The translations under genes and the position numbers were made by a program. Shown here in pieces: positions 17,626 to 26,561 of a stretch of 33,874 bases of DNA. Numbering within the stretch: position 1 is the stretch's first letter; the number at the start of each line of letters is the position of its first letter. Below the pieces are notes generated by a model. That model was not told where the DNA came from, did no database searches, and saw only the letters and a list, made by a program, of their open reading frames with translations. Source of the DNA: Actinomycetota bacterium (GTDB taxonomy: Bacteria > Actinomycetota > Acidimicrobiia > Acidimicrobiales > BP-101); contig JAUTXA010000245.1 in assembly GCA_030838265.1 (NCBI GenBank), positions 1-33,874 on the forward strand, in the 5' to 3' direction.

Positions 17626-18696
17626 CTATGCGCCCTCGGTGAGCAGGGCGGCGAGGGTGGTGTGCACGGACTCGAGCTGCGACCGCTCGACCCGCTCGTC
17701 GGCCGAGTGGGCCACGGTCGGCTCACCGGGGCCGAAGTTCGTCGCCGGGATGCCGGCCTGGGCGAAGAACGACACGTCGGTCCAGCCCAGCTTCGCTCGG
17801 GGTGGTTGCCCGGTGCGCCGGACCAGGCCCGACAGCAGCGGGTGGTCGAGCGAGGGAGGCGCGGGGGCAGCGTCGTCGAGCAGCTCGACTCGGTCGCCGC
17901 CGGCCTCGTCGAGGTCGGGCACCAGCACGTCGAGGACGTGAGCCAGGGCGGAAGCGGCGTCGCGGTCGGGGGCGTAGCGGTGGTTGACCTTGAGGACGGC
18001 CCGGTCCGGCACCACGTTGCCGGCCACGCCCCCGTCGATGGCGACGGCCTGCAAGGCCTCGCGGAACTCGCAACCGTCGATGACGGGGCGGCGCTCGTCA
18101 TAGCGGGCCAGCCGCTCGAGGATGGGAGCCAGCCGGTGGATGGCGTTGCGCCCCATCCACGGTCGCGCCGTGTGGGCTCGCGCCCCGGCCAGGGTGATGG
18201 CGACCCGCATGGCGCCCTGGCACCCAGCCTCGACCACGGCGCCGGTGGGCTCACCCAGGATGGCGGCGTCGCCGGCCAGCAAGTCGGGGCGTTGGGCCAG
18301 AAGCTTGGGCAGGCCATTGAACTCGGTGGCGACCTCCTCGCACTCGTAGAAGACGTAGGTGACGTCGACGGCGGGCTCGGGGATGGTCTCGGCCAGCAGA
18401 CAGAACACGGCCAGGCCCGCCTTCATGTCGGCCGCGCCCAGTCCCCAGAGGACATCGCCGTCGACCCGGGCCCGATCGTTCCCGTTGACCGGCACGGTGT
18501 CGGTGTGGCCGGCCAGGATCAGCCTCGATGACCGGCCGAGCTGGGTGCGGGCGACCACGTTGTTCTCGAGACGTGTGACCTCGAGCCCGGGCAGGCCGCG
18601 CAAGAAGGCCTCGAGGTGATCGGTGATGGCTGCCTCGTGGTGGCTGACGGAGGGGATGTCGACCAGGGCGGCGCAGCGCTCGAGCAGATCGGTCAC
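17626..18696 (-). CDS. dapE: Succinyl-diaminopimelate desuccinylase
   Basis: M20 peptidase motifs 'LILAGHTDTVPVNG', 'LWGLGAADMKAGLAVF', 'YECEEVATEFNGL'; overlaps dapD. Confidence 0.9.
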   Translation of the reverse strand: MTDLLERCAALVDIPSVSHHEAAITDHLEAFLRGLPGLEVTRLENNVVARTQLGRSSRLILAGHTDTVPVNGNDRARVDGDVLWGLGAADMKAGLAVFCLLAETIPEPAVDVTYVFYECEEVATEFNGLPKLLAQRPDLLAGDAAILGEPTGAVVEAGCQGAMRVAITLAGARAHTARPWMGRNAIHRLAPILERLARYDERRPVIDGCEFREALQAVAIDGGVAGNVVPDRAVLKVNHRYAPDRDAASALAHVLDVLVPDLDEAGGDRVELLDDAAPAPPSLDHPLLSGLVRRTGQPPRAKLGWTDVSFFAQAGIPATNFGPGEPTVAHSADERVERSQLESVHTTLAALLTEGA

Positions 18697-19514
18697 GAGA
18701 CGCTGACGCCACTCTCCCGGAGAACCTCGTTGAGGTGGTCGCGGTCACCGGGCTCGAGACGGCGCACGATGAGGGCGCACGGCAGGAAGAACTCGCCGCC
18801 GGCGAACTGCCGCTTTCGCTCGGCTCGCATCACGAGGCAGTTGGGCGGGATGACACCGCGGCTCACCTCTTCACCGGACTCGGCGTCGATGACCGGGATG
18901 CCGGGGTTGAGCAGTGTCCCCTCGCCGAGAATGCTCCCGTCGCCCACCCTTGCGCCCTGGGTGATGACCGTCCGGCTGCCCACGAGGCAGTCGTCGCCCA
19001 CGATCACCGGCACGGCGTTCGGCGGCTCGAGCACGCCACCGATCCCGACCCCGCCCGACAGGTGCACGTTGGCGCCGATCTGGGCGCACGAGCCGACGGT
19101 GGCCCACGTGTCGACCATCGTGTTGGCTCCCACCCGGGCGCCGATGTTCACGTAGCTGGGCATCAGGACCACACCGCGATCGAGGAACGAACCCCACCGG
19201 GCCGACGCACCTGGAACCACGCGGACCCCCGCGGCGGCATAGTCCTTCTTGAGCGGGATCTTGTCGTGGTACTCGAAAGCACCAACCTCGGTCGTCTCCA
19301 TCGACGAGAGCTTGAAGAGAAGGAGGATGGCCTCCTTCAGCCACGTCCGGACGGTCACGGCTCCGGTCGCAGCGTCGATCTCGGCCACCCGCGCCTTACC
19401 CGTGTCGAGCAGGTCGATGGCCTGGGCGACCGTCTCGAGGGCGGCGTGGTCGCCGGCCGGGATCTCGGCCCGGTGCTGCCACAGCTCCTGGATCGCACCC
19501 TCGAGATCAGCCAT
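18693..19514 (-). CDS. dapD: 2,3,4,5-tetrahydropyridine-2,6-dicarboxylate N-succinyltransferase
   Basis: 'MADLEGAIQELWQHRAEI' start; left-handed beta-helix hexapeptides 'VLMPSYVNIGARVGANTMVDTWATVGSCAQIGANVHLSGGVGIGGVLEPPNAVPVIVGDDCLVGSRTVI'. Confidence 0.93.
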   Translation of the reverse strand: MADLEGAIQELWQHRAEIPAGDHAALETVAQAIDLLDTGKARVAEIDAATGAVTVRTWLKEAILLLFKLSSMETTEVGAFEYHDKIPLKKDYAAAGVRVVPGASARWGSFLDRGVVLMPSYVNIGARVGANTMVDTWATVGSCAQIGANVHLSGGVGIGGVLEPPNAVPVIVGDDCLVGSRTVITQGARVGDGSILGEGTLLNPGIPVIDAESGEEVSRGVIPPNCLVMRAERKRQFAGGEFFLPCALIVRRLEPGDRDHLNEVLRESGVSVS

Positions 19515-19598
19515 GCCGGCGACATTACCGGCCCTCTCAGGCGTCGATTCGGTACGGTGAACGCCCGAGGTACCAACGCGGGCGCTCGAGGAGGGCAT

Positions 19599-22500
19599 AT
19601 GGCCGACGACGAGGATCTGGAGGCCAGGCTCAATGCGGCGATGGGCACCGGTGATCCCGAGACCCGACGACCAGTGAGCCTGACCGAGGCCCTCTACAGC
19701 CGCATCGTCGAGGTCACCCGCCAAGAGGTCTCCCAGACGACCGAAGTCCTGGGCGAGCTGGTGATCCAGATGGGCCGCCTCGACCGCCGCATGGGCGACA
19801 TCGCGGCTCGCATCGACTCGGCGGCCGAGGCGCCGGCCGTTCAGGGGGACGGACCGGCACCAGCCACCGTCGACCTCGGCGGCATCGAGTCGCGGCTCGA
19901 CCGGCTCGAGTCCCTGCTGGGCGAGCTCCCGGAGCGGGTGGCACCGATGGTTGCGACGAGCGAGCCCGCTCCGGCCGTCGACCTCGATGCCGTCACCAAG
20001 GCCATCGACACCCGCCTGATCGAGATCCGCACCGCCATCCTCACCGGGCAACCCGACCTGGCGTCGGTGACCGACGCCGTGGCTCGCGGCCTGGGCGACG
20101 TGCGCACCGCCATCCTCACCGGCCAGCCCGACCTCTCCCCCGTGACCGACGCCGTGGCCGAGCTGCGCCAGATCGTCGCCGAGCGGCCGGAGACCGGGCC
20201 GACCACCGAGCCTGTCGACCTCTCTCCCGTGACGGCTGCGTTGGCGGACCTTCGCCAGATAACCAGCGCTCCGCCCGATCTCACGCCGGTGACCGACGTC
20301 GTGACCCAATGGCTGGCCGACGTCCGCACGACGCTCTCCTCGCGACTCGACGAGCTTCAGCGGCGACTCGACCAGCCCGCCGACCTCACCTCGGTCTCCG
20401 AAGTCATCGCCGATCGGTTGGCCGCCATGGAAGGCGCCACCAATGCCCATCAGGCCGTGCACACCAGCCGTCTCGACGACCTCGCCACCGCCCTCAGCCA
20501 GGCCACCCAGGGGCTCCACACCCGGCTCGATGAGGTGACGGCCACGCCGACGTCCGAGGTCAGCGAGGTGACCCCCGCGGTGCAGGCCCTCGAAGCCGCC
20601 CTCGACAGCCTGCGGGTCGAGCTCGCCAGCAGGGACGAGCGGCTGGGGCAACATCTCGATCGCGTCGAGCAGGCCGCGTCGGAGACGCCGATGCCACCCG
20701 AGCTCGAGGCCCTGGCCACCGACCTGGCCAACCGGCTCGACGCCGTGCACGCCGCGGTGAGCGATGGGCCCGACGTCGCCGCCGTGGTCCGCGGCGCGGT
20801 GGCCGGTGGCAACGACAACGTGGCCGCCGAGCTCGAGAACATCAAGGCGGCGGTGGCGGCCACCGGGGCCCGGTTCGCGGCTCGTCTCGACGAGTTGCGC
20901 AGCGAGCTGGCGGGCGACGCCGATGCCAACATCGCTCGCCTCGAGGCCGGCCTCTCGGCCCAGACGGCCCCGCCGGTCGAGATCGACCTGGCCCCGATCC
21001 AGACGTCGCTCACCGAGCTTCGATCGCGGCTTGCCGATCTGTCCGACCAGGCCGTGGCCACCGAAGAGTCCTTGGCCACCGGGCTGGCCAACCTGCACGC
21101 CTCGATGGGGCAGGCGCCCGACCTGTCGGCGGTGACGACTGCGGTCGAGGACGTGGCCCAGCGGGTCGAGCGCTTGGCGACGGGCGTAGCCCACGACAAC
21201 GAAGCCCTGGCCGCCCGCCTCGACGCGGCGCGGACCGAGCTGCAGGCCTCGCTGGACGGTGTCGAGATCGGCCCGCCGCTCGAGGCCGCGGTCGCCGGCG
21301 TGCTCGCCCAGCTCAGCGACCTGGCTGTCGCCCAGTCGCAGTCCCACCAGGTCGTCACCGCCCGCCTCGACGAGCTGCACCAGGCCGCGGGCGGCGCCAC
21401 CGACCTCAGCCCGGTGACCGAGGCGCTGGCCGAGGCCGTGGCCTCCCTCGGCGGACAGCTCGACGCCATCGCCCTGGCCAGCAGCCAGCCGCCCGATCTG
21501 TCGGTCATGGCTGAGCGGGTCGCGACCGGCCTGGCCGACACCCGCGATCAGATGGTGAGCGCCCACGAGGCCATCCGGTCGGAGGTCGAGGGCCTCGGTC
21601 ACGCCCTCGCCGAGGTCGCCGGGCAAGTCGGCGCCGCCCCGTCCGCGGTCGAGGCGTTGGGGGCTCGCCTCGACTCGATCGAGCGGCTGGCCAGCCAGGT
21701 GCAGGCCGACGCCCGGCAGACGAGCACCGACATCGCCGCCGGCCAAGCCAGCACCACCACGGCGGTGCAGGCCGTCGTCGACGGCTTGACCGACCAGCTC
21801 ACCCGAGTCACGACCGCCCTCGACGACATCCGCGCCACCCCACCCGACACCGAGGTGGTCGACGCCAAGCTCGAGCAGCTGCGGGTCCTGGTGAGCAACC
21901 TGGGCGAGGGGGTGGCAGCCATCGAGGCCAGGAGCGGCACCGAGGCTCTGGGCGCCCTTTTCGACGAGCACGCGGCCGACGCCCTGGCCCGGCTCCAAGA
22001 GGTCACCGAGGGGATGCTCACGCGGATGGAGCGGCGAGACAGCCAGCTCTCGTCCATCAGGGTCGACATCGAACAGGCCCTGGGCCAGACGCTCAATCAC
22101 TTGCAGGGCGACCTCACCACCGTGCGCGAGGCGGTCACCGCCGGCGAGCAGCAGGGCAACCGCCGGTTCGAGCGCCTCGACAGCGAGCTGGCCGAGCTGC
22201 GCACCGAGCTGGCCGGCGTGGGCCGGCTGCAGCAGAGCCTCTCCGACGTGGGCGGTGGCCTCGACGCCCTGCGATCGCTGGTGGCCGAGCAGGGCGAGGC
22301 CGACGCCAGCGGCCGGCTGATGTCGGGCCTGGCCGACATCACGCGCGACCTGGCTGCCACCCGCGAGCGCGTCCTCGAGGTCGACCGCAGCATCGCCGCC
22401 ATGAAGGGAGACCTGGCCGGGTCGACCGAGGCGGCCCAAGCCAGCTTCCAGGCCGCCGACGCGGTGGCGACGCTCGTGCAGGGCGTGACCCGGCTCGAGA

Positions 22501-22757
22501 GCAGGCTGGGCATCGAGGTCGATGACATCACCCGCCGCCTCGACGCCGTGGCCGCCGCCCTCGAGGCCATGGCCACCCGCGAGACCTCGACGAACGCGGC
22601 GTCGACCGCGTCGCGCCAGCGGATGGCGAGTGGCATGTCCGATCGCCTCATCGCCATCCGTGAGGTGGCGGCCGGTGTGAGCGAGGCGGTCCGCAACGAT
22701 GCTCGACGGCGCCGGGAGCGCCGGGCCATTGAGTCCGGGCATCGTCCGTCGGAGTGA
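19599..22757 (+). CDS. 1052-aa repetitive coiled-coil protein of unknown function
   Basis: ATG 19599 after GAGGAG; long Ala/Leu/Glu/Asp/Arg-rich heptad-like sequence without signal peptide or TM; recurrent 'xPDLSxVTxAVxxxLxxxR' units; stop overlaps the downstream methyltransferase start (GTGA). Confidence 0.8.
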   Translation: MADDEDLEARLNAAMGTGDPETRRPVSLTEALYSRIVEVTRQEVSQTTEVLGELVIQMGRLDRRMGDIAARIDSAAEAPAVQGDGPAPATVDLGGIESRLDRLESLLGELPERVAPMVATSEPAPAVDLDAVTKAIDTRLIEIRTAILTGQPDLASVTDAVARGLGDVRTAILTGQPDLSPVTDAVAELRQIVAERPETGPTTEPVDLSPVTAALADLRQITSAPPDLTPVTDVVTQWLADVRTTLSSRLDELQRRLDQPADLTSVSEVIADRLAAMEGATNAHQAVHTSRLDDLATALSQATQGLHTRLDEVTATPTSEVSEVTPAVQALEAALDSLRVELASRDERLGQHLDRVEQAASETPMPPELEALATDLANRLDAVHAAVSDGPDVAAVVRGAVAGGNDNVAAELENIKAAVAATGARFAARLDELRSELAGDADANIARLEAGLSAQTAPPVEIDLAPIQTSLTELRSRLADLSDQAVATEESLATGLANLHASMGQAPDLSAVTTAVEDVAQRVERLATGVAHDNEALAARLDAARTELQASLDGVEIGPPLEAAVAGVLAQLSDLAVAQSQSHQVVTARLDELHQAAGGATDLSPVTEALAEAVASLGGQLDAIALASSQPPDLSVMAERVATGLADTRDQMVSAHEAIRSEVEGLGHALAEVAGQVGAAPSAVEALGARLDSIERLASQVQADARQTSTDIAAGQASTTTAVQAVVDGLTDQLTRVTTALDDIRATPPDTEVVDAKLEQLRVLVSNLGEGVAAIEARSGTEALGALFDEHAADALARLQEVTEGMLTRMERRDSQLSSIRVDIEQALGQTLNHLQGDLTTVREAVTAGEQQGNRRFERLDSELAELRTELAGVGRLQQSLSDVGGGLDALRSLVAEQGEADASGRLMSGLADITRDLAATRERVLEVDRSIAAMKGDLAGSTEAAQASFQAADAVATLVQGVTRLESRLGIEVDDITRRLDAVAAALEAMATRETSTNAASTASRQRMASGMSDRLIAIREVAAGVSEAVRNDARRRRERRAIESGHRPSE
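20028..20177 (+). repeat. Near-identical 75-bp (25-codon) tandem duplication inside the coiled-coil gene
   Basis: 'cgcaccgccatcctcaccgg[g/c]ca[a/g]cccgacct..' begins at 20028 and again at 20103; translates to RTAILTGQPDLASVTDAVARGLGDV / RTAILTGQPDLSPVTDAVAELRQIV. Confidence 0.85.
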
Positions 22758-23392
22758 TCCGCCACCTCGAGCGTGTCATCCCCGCCGCGCCCGGCAAGCC
22801 CGAGCGGGGCTCGGCCGAACACCCCATGCGCAAGGTGACCGAGGCGGTGGCGTCGGGTGCCGCGACGGCATGGACGACCGAGCAGGCAGCCGAAGTCGAG
22901 TCCTTCTTCGACGACCTGGCCGACGAGTGGCACACCCGGTCTGATCCGCATCGCGACGAGCCCCTGCGCGACGCCTTCGACCGAGGCGGCATCCCGAGCC
23001 ATGGCGTAATGCTCGAGGTCGGATCGGGCACGGGCCTGCTCACTCCGTCCCTCTTCGCCCGGGGTGCGGCCGTGATCGCCCTCGACCTGTCCTTCGAGAT
23101 GCTCAAGTTCGCTCCCGCCGAATTGGCCCCGCGGCTGCAAGCCGACGCCGCCCGCCTGCCCTTCCCCGACCGCTCGATCACCTCGGCCGTCTTGATCAAT
23201 GCCTTCCTCTTCCCCGACGAGACCGACCGGGTGCTGACCGACGACGGAGCCTTGGTGTGGGTCAACACCTCGGGCGACAAGACCCCGATCTACCTCAGCG
23301 CCGACGACGTCGACGCCGCCCTGCCAGGAGCATGGACAGGTCTGGCGGCCGAAGCCGGATGGGGGACGTGGGCGGTGCTGCGCCGAGCCTGA
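22754..23392 (+). CDS. Class I SAM-dependent methyltransferase
   Basis: 'VMLEVGSGTGLLTPSLFARGAAVIALDLSFEMLKFA', 'LQADAARLPFPDRSITSAVLINAFLF'; GTG start overlapping the upstream stop. Confidence 0.9.
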   Translation: MIRHLERVIPAAPGKPERGSAEHPMRKVTEAVASGAATAWTTEQAAEVESFFDDLADEWHTRSDPHRDEPLRDAFDRGGIPSHGVMLEVGSGTGLLTPSLFARGAAVIALDLSFEMLKFAPAELAPRLQADAARLPFPDRSITSAVLINAFLFPDETDRVLTDDGALVWVNTSGDKTPIYLSADDVDAALPGAWTGLAAEAGWGTWAVLRRA

Positions 23393-23395
23393 AGG

Positions 23396-24511
23396 TCAGG
23401 CCACGCCGAGACGCCGGGCGACGAGGTCGAGGCGGGCCGCGGGCTGAACCAGGGCGACGCGGACATGTCTCGCACCGGCCGGCCCGTATGTGTCTCCGGG
23501 ACTCACGAGAACACCCCCGTCGGTGGCCAGTCGGTCGGTGAGCCCCCACGCATCGCCGTCGGGCACGGGCACCCAGAGGTAGAAGCCACCGCCCGGGAGC
23601 TCGGCCTTCAAGCCGATGGCGGCGAGGATGTCGCGGAAGCGCTCGAGGCGATCGAGGTACCGGACCCGTTGCTCGTCGACGTGGACGTCATCGCCGAGAG
23701 CCGCGGTGGCCGCCGCCTGGCTGGGACCCGGCACCATCATCCCGACGTGCTTGCGCGTCTCGGCCAGGTAGTGGACGAGGTCGGGATCGCCGGCGTAGAA
23801 GCCGACTCGCACGCCGGCCAGGTTCGAGCGCTTCGACAGCGAGTGCAGAGCCACCACCCCGTCGAGGCCGTGCTCGAGGATGGTGTGGCGCGGGCCGTCC
23901 CACGTGAACTCGACGTAGCACTCGTCGCTGAAGACGGGCACGCCATGGGCGCGGCCCCAGCCGGCGGCGGCGGCCAGGTCGTCGATCTGGCCCGCCGGGT
24001 TGCCGGGGGTGTTGACCCAGAGGCACAGGGCGCGCGACGCGTCTTCGTCGCTCACCGCGCTCAGATCGAGACGCCATTGGTCGTCGACCGGAACGGGAAC
24101 GGCCCGGCAGCCGGCCAGGATGGCCCCCATCTCGTAGGTCGGGTAGGCCAGCTCGGGGTAGAGCACGGTGTCGCGCATCGGGGTCCGCAAGCGGAGCCAC
24201 TGGGGCAAGGTCCCCACCATCTCCTTGGTACCGACGCACGCGGCCACCGCGTCGACCGGCACCTCGACCCCGAGGCGGCGCTCCATCCAGCGGCGCGCCG
24301 CGTCGCGGAAGGCCGGGAACCCGACCGACGCCGGGTAGCCCCGCTCGGTGTCGGACGAGGCGAGAGCGTCGACGACGAAGGGCGGCGGCGGGTCACAGGG
24401 GGTGCCGATGGAGAGGTCGACGATGCCCCCCTCGTGGGCCTCGGCCTTGGCCCGCGACCCGGCGGTCTTCTCGTAGGGGTACAGCGGCGGGACGAAGCCT
24501 TGGGTGCTCAC
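23396..24511 (-). CDS. dapC: Succinyldiaminopimelate transaminase (class I/II aminotransferase)
   Basis: 'FVPPLYPYEKTAGSRAKAEAHEGGIVDLSIGTPCDPPP', 'FSDECYVEFTWDG', 'LHSLSKRSNLAGVRVGFYAGD'. Confidence 0.92.
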   Translation of the reverse strand: MSTQGFVPPLYPYEKTAGSRAKAEAHEGGIVDLSIGTPCDPPPPFVVDALASSDTERGYPASVGFPAFRDAARRWMERRLGVEVPVDAVAACVGTKEMVGTLPQWLRLRTPMRDTVLYPELAYPTYEMGAILAGCRAVPVPVDDQWRLDLSAVSDEDASRALCLWVNTPGNPAGQIDDLAAAAGWGRAHGVPVFSDECYVEFTWDGPRHTILEHGLDGVVALHSLSKRSNLAGVRVGFYAGDPDLVHYLAETRKHVGMMVPGPSQAAATAALGDDVHVDEQRVRYLDRLERFRDILAAIGLKAELPGGGFYLWVPVPDGDAWGLTDRLATDGGVLVSPGDTYGPAGARHVRVALVQPAARLDLVARRLGVA

Positions 24512-25794
24512 GACACCTCGAACTGGGCAAAGCGATTGGCGCCGGCGTCGTCGAGACGAGCGCGCAGGCGGGTGCCCGTGGCCTCGTGAGCCTCGGTGAT
24601 GACTTCGCCCTCGCGGTGGACGGCCGCCACCACATCACCCCGATCGAACGGGACGAGGAGCTCGATCACCCGGTCGAGGGCGCGCAGCCGGTCGCCGACC
24701 GTCTCGAGCAGGCCCTCGATGCCCTCACCGCTGAGGGCCGAGAGGTAGACCGAACCGGGTTGGCGGCCGGCCAGGCGCTTGGCCTCGGTGGTGATGTCGG
24801 CCTTGTTGTAGGCCAGCAGCTCGGGCACGTCCTGCGCCCCGATCTCGGCCAGCACGGCCCGCACGGCGTCGATCTCGGCTTGGGGATCAGGGGCGGCGGA
24901 GTCGACGACATGGACCAGAAGATCGGACTCACCCACCACCTCGAGCGTGGAACGGAAGGCCTCGACCAGCTGGTGGGGCAGCTTCCGGATGAAGCCGACG
25001 GTGTCGGAGAGGACGACGCTCTCGCCACCGGGCAGGTCGAGGCGCCGGGTACGCGGGTCGAGGGTGGCGAAGAGGCGGTCCTCGACGAGGACGCCGGCGT
25101 CCGTGAGCCGGTTGAGCAACGTCGACTTGCCGGCGTTGGTGTACCCCACCAGCGACACCGTGCGGTGCCGCGACCGGGCGCGGGACTTGCGCTGGGTTCG
25201 GCGGGTCAGGGTCAGCTGCTTGAGGTCGGCCTCGAGCTTGGTGACCCGGCGCAGCAGCCGCCGGCGATCGATCTCGAGCTGCGTCTCGCCCGGCCCCCTC
25301 GACCCGATCGGCGCCCGGGCCGCGCCGGCACCCATGGCGCCGGCCTGCTGGGAGAGCTGCTTGCCCCGGCCCCGCAGGCGGGGCAGGCGGTGACGGAGGA
25401 GGGCCAGCTCGACCTGGGCCTTGCCCTCTTGGGTCCTGGCGTTCTGGGCGAAGATGTCGAGGATGACGTCGGTGCGGTCGATGGCCGTGCGGCCCAGGAT
25501 CTTCTCGAGGTTGCGCTGCTGGGCGGGGCTCAGCTCGTCGTCGAACACGACCGTGTCGGAGTCGACCTCGAGCGAGAGCTCGTGCAGCTCTTGGGCCTTG
25601 CCCTTGCCGACGTAGGTGGCGGGGTCTGGGCGGTCGCGGCGCTGCAACACCCGACCCACCACGTCGGCGCCGGCGGTGTCGACCAGCAGGGCCAGCTCGT
25701 CGAGCGACTCCTCGACGTCGTCGGGACGCAGCGGAGGGATCACCACGCCGACCAGCACGATGCGCTCCCGGAAGGTGCGCTCGATCAGCGTCAT
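24508..25794 (-). CDS. hflX: GTPase HflX
   Basis: 'GDRDPATYVGKGKAQEL'-type N-terminal domain, 'SRGPGETQLEIDRR', 'VSLVGYTNAGKSTLLNRLTDAGVLVEDRLFATLDPRTR', 'LSDTVGFIRKLPHQLVEAFRSTLE'. Start ATG 25794. Confidence 0.96.
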   Translation of the reverse strand: MTLIERTFRERIVLVGVVIPPLRPDDVEESLDELALLVDTAGADVVGRVLQRRDRPDPATYVGKGKAQELHELSLEVDSDTVVFDDELSPAQQRNLEKILGRTAIDRTDVILDIFAQNARTQEGKAQVELALLRHRLPRLRGRGKQLSQQAGAMGAGAARAPIGSRGPGETQLEIDRRRLLRRVTKLEADLKQLTLTRRTQRKSRARSRHRTVSLVGYTNAGKSTLLNRLTDAGVLVEDRLFATLDPRTRRLDLPGGESVVLSDTVGFIRKLPHQLVEAFRSTLEVVGESDLLVHVVDSAAPDPQAEIDAVRAVLAEIGAQDVPELLAYNKADITTEAKRLAGRQPGSVYLSALSGEGIEGLLETVGDRLRALDRVIELLVPFDRGDVVAAVHREGEVITEAHEATGTRLRARLDDAGANRFAQFEVS

Positions 25795-26561
25795 GGCGTC
25801 TCGACCTCGACCATGGCCACCCATTGGGTGGGGCCACTGAGGACGACGGTCTCGCCCACCTCGACGGTGAGGTCGCCGCCGGGGTTGTGAACGACAACCG
25901 GGCTGTCGACCAGGCCCCAGCCCACGGCGGCGGCCGCCACCGCGCACGAGCCCGTCCCGCAGGCCTCGGTGAGGCCGACCCCGCGCTCCCACACCCGCAT
26001 GGCGAGATGACCGCGGTCGACCACGCGAATGATCTCGACGTTGTGGTCGGGGCGCTGGTGACCGAGCGCCTCGAGGTCGAGGGCCGCGCTGCCGTCGTCG
26101 ACGAGCACGAGGTGGGGGTTGGCGATGGCGACCTCGGCCGACTGCGGGACGGGTCCGTCGCCGAGCGGCTCGACCTTGGCCGGACCCATGTCGACGCTGG
26201 CCCACCGCAGCCCGGGCGCCGTCTCGTGGCCGATGCGCACGGACCGAACGCCTTCGACCGTCGCCACCTCGAGCTCGGGCCCGGTGGCCACGCCGGCGTC
26301 GACCACGGCTTGGGCTACGCAGCGCATGCCGTTGCCGCTCATCTCGGCCTCGCCTCCGTCGGCGTTGCGCAGCTCGAAGCTCACGGCCGCACCGCCGCGG
26401 CCCCGCCCCACGCGGATGAGGCCGTCGGCGCCGACCCCGAGGTGGCGATCGCACAACGAGCGCGCCAGCTCGGCGGTGAGCGGGCGGCTCTCATCGAGGT
26501 CGAGATAGACGAGGAAGTCGTTGCCCAAGCCGTGGTGCTTCGACAACGTCAGTCGTGACAT
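25791..26561 (-). CDS. dapF: Diaminopimelate epimerase
   Basis: 'LTLSKHHGLGNDFLVYLD', 'RNADGGEAEMSGNGMRCVAQ', 'ERGVGLTEACGTGSCAVAAAA'. Confidence 0.97.
   Translation of the reverse strand: MSRLTLSKHHGLGNDFLVYLDLDESRPLTAELARSLCDRHLGVGADGLIRVGRGRGGAAVSFELRNADGGEAEMSGNGMRCVAQAVVDAGVATGPELEVATVEGVRSVRIGHETAPGLRWASVDMGPAKVEPLGDGPVPQSAEVAIANPHLVLVDDGSAALDLEALGHQRPDHNVEIIRVVDRGHLAMRVWERGVGLTEACGTGSCAVAAAAVGWGLVDSPVVVHNPGGDLTVEVGETVVLSGPTQWVAMVEVETP

Noticed and set aside
18693-22742. 1349-aa minus-strand ORF antisense to the coiled-coil gene and fused in frame to dapD
   Set aside because: Upstream of the dapD start (19514) the translation is Gly/Arg/His-rich, typical of the antisense of GC-biased codons, while the plus strand encodes a coherent repeat protein. 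Only the dapD part is credible.
25795-26454. N-terminal extension of the HflX ORF (648 aa)
   Set aside because: Out-of-frame dapF sequence; HflX starts at ATG 25794.
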